A stretch of 64,000 nt of DNA, from NCBI GenBank assembly GCA_963739625.1, contig CAVUAU010000009.1, positions 186,001 through 250,000 on the forward strand, in the 5' to 3' direction. This document shows, in pieces, positions 8,741 through 15,252 of this stretch (its first letter is position 1; every line of letters starts with the position of its first letter). This DNA is from Salinimicrobium sp963739625. GTDB lineage: Bacteria > Bacteroidota > Bacteroidia > Flavobacteriales > Flavobacteriaceae. The notes beneath the pieces are model-generated. The model was not told where the DNA came from. It worked only from the letters and a program-made list of their open reading frames with translations, and made no database searches. A program made the position numbers and the translations under genes.

Positions 8741-9550
8741 TTATCCATGCAGCACCAGCAGTGGAAGCTGGTTGATGAATGGTATGTCATTCTGGTCGTT
8801 ATGTAAGAACTTTTGGCAAAGATTGAGGTTTTTGGCTGCCAGTACGATCATATCTACATTGCGATTAGCCATGAAGATCTTTACGGGGTTTGGCTCTTTT
8901 GAAGCGTAATAGGTTTGCAGCACCGGAATCTTGGGCAAAAAGGAATCCTGAAGAAATTCCCGGTTCTCAGTCTGCTCTTCAGAAGGCTCTTTTTCAGAAT
9001 TAAAGATCTCCAAAATCTTGACATTAGCCTTAGAGAGTGAAGTAAGATTGAGCAAAGTGCGTAGCATCTTGCTTCCATAGTGAATCTTATAATCTGTTGG
9101 GAAAAGGATATTTTTGTGCTCCTTGAAAACGGCATTTTCAGAAATGGCCAAAACAGGACATCTCACTTTCATCATCACGTCTGAGGTGTTTTTACCAATC
9201 ACCGCGCCTTTATCGTTGGTCTTCCCTTTGGTTCCCATAAGAATAAGGTCAATATTCTTTTCCTGCACCTTCGCTCTTACTGCCTCAATGAGGTAGCTGG
9301 CTTTAAAACAGGTGTGGAAGTTGTGCTCGGGGTTTTGTTTAATGCTGTTAAGCCAGTCGAGCAGCTTGTCGAACTTTTCCTTAACCTCGGGAGAGGCGCT
9401 CATGTAACTGGTAACCATTTCATCTGCCGGTACGGGCAGTACATGCAGCAGATAAAAGTCACACGGAGTATCCTTGAAAAACTGCAGGGCGTAGGCCGCA
9501 GCATTTCTTGAATTCTCAGAAAAATCTGTAGGCAGTAGGATATTCATCAT
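8741..9550 (-). CDS. Universal stress protein, tandem Usp domains
   Basis: 269-residue cytosolic protein with two Usp (Rossmann-like) domains. Domain 1 (about 1-140) opens with ILLPTDFSENSRNAA and has the nucleotide-loop pattern MGTKGKTNDKGAVIGKNTSDV. Domain 2 (about 145-269) opens with ILFPTDYKIHYGSKML and is degenerate in its loop. Such tandem Usp proteins bind ATP or act as stress signals in Bacteroidota. ATG 9547 is an equally good start. A Crp/Fnr-type box precedes it and a strong terminator follows, so it is a single-gene transcript between the regulator and the RIC-norB unit. Confidence 0.9.
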   Translation of the reverse strand: MMNILLPTDFSENSRNAAAYALQFFKDTPCDFYLLHVLPVPADEMVTSYMSASPEVKEKFDKLLDWLNSIKQNPEHNFHTCFKASYLIEAVRAKVQEKNIDLILMGTKGKTNDKGAVIGKNTSDVMMKVRCPVLAISENAVFKEHKNILFPTDYKIHYGSKMLRTLLNLTSLSKANVKILEIFNSEKEPSEEQTENREFLQDSFLPKIPVLQTYYASKEPNPVKIFMANRNVDMIVLAAKNLNLCQKFLHNDQNDIPFINQLPLLVLHG

Positions 9551-9572
9551 CAGTCACATCTATTTTACTCTG

Positions 9573-9615
9573 CAAAAATAAAGTGCAAGTAAAGCGGAAA
9601 AAATGATGAAAATCA
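9573..9615 (-). promoter_or_regulatory. Crp/Fnr-type box and promoter for the universal stress gene
   Basis: TGATGAAAATCA (TGAT-N4-ATCA) lies at 9604-9615, and on the minus strand a consensus -7 box TATTTTTG at 9573-9580. The centre-to-G spacing is 36.5 nt. The predicted start of transcription is near 9566, 16 nt before ATG 9550. Confidence 0.75.
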
Positions 9616-9646
9616 GTTATTGAAATGATTCTAAATAATAGCCAAT

Positions 9647-10699
9647 TTAACTAATGCGTTTGAGAGCTTCCACATCCAGAATCTTTATGTTACGACCTTC
9701 TATCTCAAGTAATCCTTCTTTCTTAAAGTCTGATAGTGTTCTTATTAAAGTTTCTGAAGCCATTCCTGCCACACTCGCAAGATCGCTCCTGGAGATCCTA
9801 ATACTTTGGGTGGGATGCCTTCTAATTTTTTGGGAGAACAACAAAATAGTGCGTGCAGCCTTTTTTCTCACCGAGCCATATGCCATTTCAAGAAGTTGTT
9901 CCTTAATGCCCGAAATATTATCACCCAGTACATCTATAAGTTCAAGAGTGATATTGCTGTTGCGGGTGAGAATTTCCTTTAGTTCCTCTTTGGATACCGC
10001 ATACAACCTGGTATCTTCCATGGCAGTGGCATATTCTTCATAGGCCATCGCTTTTTTAAAGGATGTATTTCCAAAGAAATCTCCTTCCTTATATATCGAG
10101 GTAATAAGTTCTTTCCCGTATTGGTCCATACGGTGACTTTTTACAACACCCCTGTCAACAAAGAAGAAGTGGTTGCTTTGTTTGCCTTCTTCATAGATAA
10201 TTTCGCCGGTCTTGTAATTTTGCTCTTCATATTTTTTCACCTCTTCCCGAAGGTCCTGAAGGGAATTGATCTTTTGTTGTGGCTCTTGCTGAGGAGATTT
10301 CTGGCCGCCTCCCTGCAGTTTGTTGAGAATGGCCACTTTGGCCAGCCTACTTTCAATGGCGCTGGTGAGTTCCTCTTCTTCAAAAGGTTTTGTAAGGTAA
10401 TCATCGGCCCCAAGATCCATTCCTTTGCGAATGTCTTTATGTTCGGTCTTAGCAGAAAGAAAGATGAACGGGATCTGTTGAGTTTCGGGATCACTGGCAA
10501 GAGCCTGTAGCACTCCGTAACCATCCATTTCGGGCATCATGATGTCGCAAACAATAATGTCGGGTTTTTCCTTTTTTGCTATAGCTACCCCTGTTTTACC
10601 GTTGGCGGCAGTGATCACATCATAATCTGCCAGTTCAAGAAGTTCGGCCGTGTTTTCACGTACCACGGTGTCGTCTTCTATAAAAAGTACTTTTTTCAT
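9647..10699 (-). CDS. Response regulator fused to a Crp/Fnr DNA-binding module
   Basis: 350 residues. The receiver domain (about 1-122) has acidic-pocket residues E8, D9 and D10, phospho-acceptor D52 in CDIMMPEMDG, and K104 in LTKPF. A Gln-rich linker follows, then a cyclic-nucleotide-binding-type beta roll (about 155-260) and a winged helix (about 275-350) whose recognition helix ASETLIRTLSDFKK keeps the Glu and Arg that contact TGA half-sites in FNR and CRP. There is only one Cys, next to D52, so it is not an oxygen-sensing Fe-S FNR; phosphorylation is the likelier input. Its ATG overlaps the stop codon of the kinase gene (ATGA). It is the best candidate to bind the TGA-N6-TCA boxes nearby. 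Confidence 0.93.
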   Translation of the reverse strand: MKKVLFIEDDTVVRENTAELLELADYDVITAANGKTGVAIAKKEKPDIIVCDIMMPEMDGYGVLQALASDPETQQIPFIFLSAKTEHKDIRKGMDLGADDYLTKPFEEEELTSAIESRLAKVAILNKLQGGGQKSPQQEPQQKINSLQDLREEVKKYEEQNYKTGEIIYEEGKQSNHFFFVDRGVVKSHRMDQYGKELITSIYKEGDFFGNTSFKKAMAYEEYATAMEDTRLYAVSKEELKEILTRNSNITLELIDVLGDNISGIKEQLLEMAYGSVRKKAARTILLFSQKIRRHPTQSIRISRSDLASVAGMASETLIRTLSDFKKEGLLEIEGRNIKILDVEALKRIS

Positions 10700-11937
10700 T
10701 CCTTAATAATAGGTAATTCTACAATAAATTGAGTTCCCTCGCTTTCTTTGCTGTTAAAATATATTTGGCCGCCCAGGTTTTCCAGGTGGACCTTGGCAAT
10801 ATTAAGACCAATTCCCGTTCCCTGGTTTAACAGGGCATTTTCGGCCCTGAAGTACCTTTCAAAAATGTGTTTTTGATCCTTCTCCGGGATTCCCATTCCC
10901 TGGTCTTTCACCATAAAGATAATTTTATCTTCTTTTAATTCTATCTCAAACTTGATGAGCGTATTCTCGGGAGAATATTTTATGGCGTTACTCAGGAGAT
11001 TTGAAAGCACCAGCTCAAGGATCTTCTCGTCCTGCTGGAGAGTGATGGTCTCAATATTTCGCGGGTATCTTATTTCCTGTCCACTTTTTAAAGTGACGTT
11101 GGCATTGTATACCACCTCATTTACAAGTTTGCTAAGGCTGAAGGTAGAGAACTTGTAACTCACCTTTCCACTCTCGAGCCGTTCAATAGACAAAAAATCG
11201 TTGAGGATGTTGTCCAGGTAGTGTACCTTATTTTTTATGGTGTTCAGATGTTTTTCTCTCTTATCCTGTTGCTCTTCCAGCTTATACTTCCCGGCGAGGA
11301 CCACAGAGGTAAGGATACCGCTCAACGGGGTTTTGAACTCGTGAGATACAAGAGAAAGGAATTTTGTTTTGAGTTCACTAAGTTCCTTTTCTTTTTGAAG
11401 GGCTGCTTTAATGCGGTTCTCGGCTTCCTTGCGGCGTTTCACCTCCAGTTCAAGAGTGCGGTTGGCATTCCTTAGTTTTTCAAGGTTCTCTTCGAGTTCC
11501 CGGGTGCGAACCTGGATCTTGGCTTCAAGTTCACTGTTGAGTTCCTTAATTTGTCGCTGTGCTTCCTTTCTCACCGAAATATCGATGATAAGAGACATTA
11601 CATAATTTTCGCCTTCCAGCTGGAAAGGATTGAGCCCGGCTTCTACGGGAAATTCTTCCCCGTTTTTCTTGACTCCGTAGAGATCCCGGCCATGACCCAT
11701 TTGTCTTTTTTCGCTGTGCTCCAGGAAGTCTCTGAAATGTGCGGGATGACCTGCTTTATAACGGGTGGGAATAAGGGTGTTTAGAGGCTTGCCCTTGAGT
11801 TCCCCTTTTTCGTACCCAAACATATTATCTGCAGCAACATTGCTGCTCACAATGTGCTGAGATTCATCTACAACAATAATACCTTCGGAAGCTGCTTCAA
11901 AAAGTACATTAAAAACGTTGTCCTCCTTTTCAAACAT
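10696..11937 (-). CDS. PAS-domain sensor histidine kinase
   Basis: About 413 residues from ATG 11937 (MFEKEDNVFNVLF), the usual start for this type; ATG 11973 would add 12 residues. It has a PAS domain (about 5-120), a coiled coil (about 125-190), HisKA with H199 in SLVSHEFKTP, and HATPase_c with N, G1 and G2 boxes (NLLSNAIKYS, DQGMGIP, GTGIGLNI). No transmembrane helix was seen, so it senses a cytosolic signal. The PAS segment has a His (H64) and an Arg (R84) at positions that can be aligned with the heme ligand and distal Arg of FixL, but generic PAS domains share this look. It partners the overlapping receiver-Crp/Fnr protein. Confidence 0.93.
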   Translation of the reverse strand: MFEKEDNVFNVLFEAASEGIIVVDESQHIVSSNVAADNMFGYEKGELKGKPLNTLIPTRYKAGHPAHFRDFLEHSEKRQMGHGRDLYGVKKNGEEFPVEAGLNPFQLEGENYVMSLIIDISVRKEAQRQIKELNSELEAKIQVRTRELEENLEKLRNANRTLELEVKRRKEAENRIKAALQKEKELSELKTKFLSLVSHEFKTPLSGILTSVVLAGKYKLEEQQDKREKHLNTIKNKVHYLDNILNDFLSIERLESGKVSYKFSTFSLSKLVNEVVYNANVTLKSGQEIRYPRNIETITLQQDEKILELVLSNLLSNAIKYSPENTLIKFEIELKEDKIIFMVKDQGMGIPEKDQKHIFERYFRAENALLNQGTGIGLNIAKVHLENLGGQIYFNSKESEGTQFIVELPIIKE

Positions 11938-11991
11938 AAATATGATTTGTTCCAGTGCCCGGAATTGCCGCACCGGATTTTACAATGAGGT

Positions 11992-11999
11992 CAAATTTA
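11992..11999 (-). promoter_or_regulatory. Candidate promoter -7 box for the kinase-regulator operon
   Basis: The minus strand reads TAAATTTG, a consensus TAnnTTTG box, 55 nt before ATG 11937. No clear -33 TTG and no TGA-N6-TCA palindrome were found at the activator distance, so the regulator genes do not appear to be driven by the same box. Confidence 0.45.
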
Positions 12000-12066
12000 A
12001 ACAATTTTAAGAGAAATAGACCGGCTTGTGATAAATGCGACCCACCATGAGTTTTTAGATCCAAAA

Positions 12067-12092
12067 AGATCCGGTGAGTAATCACCGGATCT
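12067..12092 (-). terminator. Intrinsic terminator after the small membrane protein gene
   Basis: 11-bp perfect stem AGATCCGGTGA (12067-12077) with TCACCGGATCT (12082-12092), loop of 4, followed on the minus strand by TTTTT. It lies 60 nt past the stop codon of the gene at 12153. Confidence 0.85.
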
Positions 12093-12152
12093 CTCTTTAC
12101 AACGCTGCAGGTATCCTGCTTCAACTTCTTTTCTTCAACTGCAGCACTGCAA

Positions 12153-12404
12153 TTAGTTTCCTTCTTCGTCTTCGGCAGAAACATAATCTTTATCCTCCGG
12201 CAGAACGTTATTTGCCAACTTCGTTACCGCCATCGCGATGAGTATAGCCGTGATCACAAATAACAGAAACTTGACCACAAGGCTATCTGCCAATACATCG
12301 CTGTAAAAGGTAAGGATGACTTCAAAGGCCATAAATGCGATTTGGAAGCTGAATTTTAGCAACATGATCAGGTTTAGTGTGGCTAAAGATACAGCGGGCG
12401 TCAT
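12153..12404 (-). CDS. Small membrane protein, unknown function
   Basis: 83 residues with two or three hydrophobic segments (about 8-30 and 42-62) and an acidic tail (PEDKDYVSAEDEEGN). I do not recognise a family. It is followed by its own terminator and lies 69 nt downstream of a universal stress gene on the same strand, so the two may form one transcript. ATG 12404 was used; an internal ATG at residue 14 (12365) is possible. Confidence 0.55.
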   Translation of the reverse strand: MTPAVSLATLNLIMLLKFSFQIAFMAFEVILTFYSDVLADSLVVKFLLFVITAILIAMAVTKLANNVLPEDKDYVSAEDEEGN

Positions 12405-12473
12405 TGATATTCAGGAGTTAAAGAGAGGTTTGTCTAAAATTTAACTAAGCCTGCGGAAAAGGGTTAAATTCTT

Positions 12474-13334
12474 TTAAGGAAAAACTTTATCGCCCTTAAC
12501 CTTTTCCAGTTTAAAGGTCACGACAGGAGTGTTAGCATGATTCACCAGATCTTCACTTATGCTGCCGTTGAAGAAATGTGACAGGCCTTTGCGACCATGG
12601 GTGGCAACCCCAACAAGATCTGCTTTTATCTTTGCTGCAAAGTGAAGGATGCCCTGTTCTACAGAATCATCGTTATAGATATGGAATTCATAGTTTTCGA
12701 AATCATTGCCTTCCAGAAATTTGTTGAGATACCTGTCGGTTTCTTCAGAAGTGATAAATTCATTGGCGGTATTGATGTAAACCAGGTGTAGTTTCGCATC
12801 CAGAAGTCGGGCAAGTTCCACTACTTTTTTAAGTGTCTTTTTATTGTGATTGTCCAGATTGGTGGCAAAAACGAAATTTTTTACCGCAAATTCAGGATGG
12901 TTGTTCTTGATGACCAGCACCGGGATCTCGGAGGTGCGCACAACCTTTTCTGTGTTGGAGCCTATGAACATTTCTTTAAAACCACTGGCACCTTGTGAAC
13001 CCATCACGATGAAATCGCAGCCGTGCTCCTTGCTGGTCTCCATGATGCCGTCAAACGCCTGGTGAAACTCCACGATCTCGTGAACCTTTATCCCTTTGAG
13101 GTAAGGCTGCGAAAGGATCTGTGAGAAGCGTTTTTTTGCCAACTTCATAAAGAACAAAGCTTCGGGAAGATCATTGCGGCGGGTGTCACCAACCGGGTTA
13201 ACCATATTCATTGGTAGCTCCAGCATGTGTAGCAGGAAGATCTCGGCTTCGAACTTTTTGGCCAGTTGTGCAGCTACTTTCAGAGCATTTTCGGCCTTCT
13301 CCGAAAAATCGGTTGGGACAAGGATTTTTTTCAT
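12474..13334 (-). CDS. Universal stress protein, tandem Usp domains
   Basis: 286-residue cytosolic protein with two Usp domains. Domain 1 (about 1-150) starts ILVPTDFSEKAENALK and has the complete ATP-loop pattern GSQGASGFKEMFIGSNTEKV. Domain 2 (about 155-280) has GVATHGRKGLSHFFNGSISE, also a complete GxxGxxxxxxxGS loop, so both domains may bind nucleotide, unlike the second domain of the paralogue at 8741. It is divergent from rimP. The minus strand reads AATATTTG at 13378-13385, a possible -7 box, but no TGA-N6-TCA box lies at the matching distance. Confidence 0.9.
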   Translation of the reverse strand: MKKILVPTDFSEKAENALKVAAQLAKKFEAEIFLLHMLELPMNMVNPVGDTRRNDLPEALFFMKLAKKRFSQILSQPYLKGIKVHEIVEFHQAFDGIMETSKEHGCDFIVMGSQGASGFKEMFIGSNTEKVVRTSEIPVLVIKNNHPEFAVKNFVFATNLDNHNKKTLKKVVELARLLDAKLHLVYINTANEFITSEETDRYLNKFLEGNDFENYEFHIYNDDSVEQGILHFAAKIKADLVGVATHGRKGLSHFFNGSISEDLVNHANTPVVTFKLEKVKGDKVFP

Positions 13335-13404
13335 AAGCGGGTTGTAATTAAGTAAGGTTGATTGTGTTATAAAACTACAAATATTTTTTCATACGAAATC
13401 TTGT

Positions 13405-13434
13405 TTTCGTTCTGTAAAAATATTACTATATTTG
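13405..13434 (+). promoter_or_regulatory. Promoter of rimP-nusA-infB
   Basis: -7 box TATATTTG at 13427-13434, with TTT at 13405-13407 in the -33 position (19-nt spacer); a TTG at 13401 gives 23 nt. The expected start of transcription is near 13441, about 60 nt before rimP, leaving room for the hairpin leader. Confidence 0.55.
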
Positions 13435-13459
13435 CACCGTTGAAGCGAAAAAGAACAAC

Positions 13460-13486
13460 GAGGGGACCTGAAAGTCCCCTCTTTTT
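13460..13486 (+). terminator. Leader hairpin with T-run before rimP (possible attenuator)
   Basis: GAGGGGAC (13460-13467) pairs perfectly with GTCCCCTC (13474-13481) around a 6-nt loop and is followed by TTTTT (13482-13486). It has intrinsic-terminator form but lies between the promoter and the first gene, 16 nt before ATG 13503. Because NusA, encoded in this operon, acts on hairpin pausing and termination, feedback attenuation is a reasonable inference. Confidence 0.7.
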
Positions 13487-13502
13487 ATAGTCAGAATCGG
13501 GG

Positions 13503-13967
13503 ATGCTTAGAGAGAAGGTAGAAAATTTATTGCAGCAGGCGTTTGAAGAAAATAATTCGTTATTTTTAATTGAACTTAACATCGACAGTGCCAACCATAT
13601 AAGGGTGGTAATTGATGGTGATAAGGGAGTGACGGTGAATGACTGTATTGAGGTAAGCCGCAAGATTGAGCACAATCTTGACAGGGAAGAAGAGGATTTT
13701 TCTCTTGATGTTGCTTCGGCAGGAGTTTCAACTCCACTGTCTATGCCGCGTCAATACAGAAAGAATATTGGGAGAAAACTGGCAGTGACCACTACTTCCG
13801 AAGAGAAATATGAAGGCCAGCTTACCCAGGTGGAGGAGAACAGTATTAAACTGGAATGGAAAGCCCGCGAACCAAAGCCGGTTGGAAAAGGGAAGGTTAC
13901 GGTAGCAAAAGAAGTTGTGTTGCCTTTTGAGGAGATAAAAGAGGCAAAAGTGATAATAACATTTTAA
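13503..13967 (+). CDS. rimP: Ribosome maturation factor RimP
   Basis: 154-residue cytosolic protein needed for 30S subunit assembly. The N-terminal alpha-beta domain (about 1-80) contains the conserved stretch VTVNDCIEVSRKIE and the DVASAGVSTPL turn (the family usually has SPGxxxPL). The C-terminal SH3-like barrel (about 85-154) includes EEKYEGQLTQVEE. Start ATG 13503 matches the family length. First gene of the rimP-nusA-infB operon, 12 nt before nusA. Confidence 0.95.
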   Translation: MLREKVENLLQQAFEENNSLFLIELNIDSANHIRVVIDGDKGVTVNDCIEVSRKIEHNLDREEEDFSLDVASAGVSTPLSMPRQYRKNIGRKLAVTTTSEEKYEGQLTQVEENSIKLEWKAREPKPVGKGKVTVAKEVVLPFEEIKEAKVIITF

Positions 13968-13979
13968 CAGACAATTGAT

Positions 13980-15221
13980 ATGGAAAATATCGCGTTGATA
14001 GAATCGTTTTCAGAATTTAAGGATGACAAGCTCATAGATCGTGTCACCCTTATGGCGATTCTGGAAGAGGTATTCAGGAGTGCATTGAAAAAGAAATACG
14101 GGGAAGATGATAACTTTGATATTATTGTAAACCCCGATAAAGGTGACCTTGAGATTTGGAGGAATAGAGTGGTGGTTGCCGATGGAGAGGTGGAAGATCC
14201 TAACTCAGAGATCTCTTTGTCTGAAGCAAGAAAAATTGAACCCGACTTTGAAGTAGGAGAAGATGTTTCTGAAGAAGTTAAACTTATTGATCTTGGAAGA
14301 CGTTCTATTTTGGCCCTGCGTCAAAATTTGATCTCTAAGATCCACGAGCACGACAATACCAATATCTACAAGCAGTTTAAAGAACTCGAAGGAGAGATTT
14401 ACACTGCTGAAGTTCACCACATTCGCCACAGGGCGATTATTTTGCTTGATGACGAAGGGAATGAAATTATCCTTCCTAAGGACAGACAAATTCCTTCAGA
14501 TTTCTTCCGAAAAGGGGAAAATGTAAGAGGAATTATAGAAAGTGTTGAACTTAAAGGTAACAAGCCTGCGATCATTATGTCCAGGACTTCACCTTTGTTC
14601 CTCGAAAAGCTATTTGAACAGGAAATACCTGAAGTATTTGACGGTTTGATTACCGTGAAAAAAGTAGTGAGGATTCCTGGGGAAAAAGCGAAAGTTGCGG
14701 TAGATTCTTACGATGACCGTATTGATCCGGTTGGAGCCTGTGTGGGAATGAAAGGATCAAGAATCCATAGTATCGTACGCGAGCTTGGAAATGAAAATAT
14801 CGATGTGATCAACTACACGACAAATATTCAGTTATTGATCACAAGGGCTTTGAGTCCTGCTAAAGTGACGTCTTTAAAGATAGACGAAGAGAATAAGCGG
14901 GCCGAGGTTATGCTAAAACCTGAAGAGGTGTCAAAAGCGATTGGTCGCGGCGGTCATAATATAAGATTGGCAGGACAATTGACAGGTTATGAGATAGACG
15001 TCTATAGAGAAGGTGTAGAAGAAGACGTTGAATTAAGAGAATTTGCAGATGAAATTGAGGATTGGGTGATCGAAGAATTCGCCAAAATAGGCCTCGATAC
15101 TGCAAAAAGTATATTGGAGCAGGATGTAGATGATCTTGTGAGAAGGACCGACCTTGAGGAAGAAACAGTTCGTGAGGTGATGAAGGTGCTTAGAGAAGAA
15201 TTTGAAGAAGAGAATAACTAA
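13980..15221 (+). CDS. nusA: Transcription termination/antitermination factor NusA
   Basis: 413-residue protein that binds RNA polymerase and nascent RNA and modulates pausing, termination and antitermination. It has an N-terminal RNAP-binding domain (about 1-125), an S1 domain (about 130-200), and two KH domains with GMKGSRIHSIV (about residue 256) and GRGGHNIRLAGQ (about 321). A single helical C-terminal region (about 360-413) replaces the two acidic repeats of the E. coli protein, as is usual outside Gammaproteobacteria. Middle gene of the operon. Confidence 0.97.
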   Translation: MENIALIESFSEFKDDKLIDRVTLMAILEEVFRSALKKKYGEDDNFDIIVNPDKGDLEIWRNRVVVADGEVEDPNSEISLSEARKIEPDFEVGEDVSEEVKLIDLGRRSILALRQNLISKIHEHDNTNIYKQFKELEGEIYTAEVHHIRHRAIILLDDEGNEIILPKDRQIPSDFFRKGENVRGIIESVELKGNKPAIIMSRTSPLFLEKLFEQEIPEVFDGLITVKKVVRIPGEKAKVAVDSYDDRIDPVGACVGMKGSRIHSIVRELGNENIDVINYTTNIQLLITRALSPAKVTSLKIDEENKRAEVMLKPEEVSKAIGRGGHNIRLAGQLTGYEIDVYREGVEEDVELREFADEIEDWVIEEFAKIGLDTAKSILEQDVDDLVRRTDLEEETVREVMKVLREEFEEENN

Positions 15222-15252
15222 GAATAAAAGAGGATAATTTAGAGGGCAATTT

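Noticed and set aside
13378..13434. Crp/Fnr box for the second universal stress gene or rimP
   Set aside because: No TGA-N6-TCA was found at the 36.5-nt distance from either -7 box.
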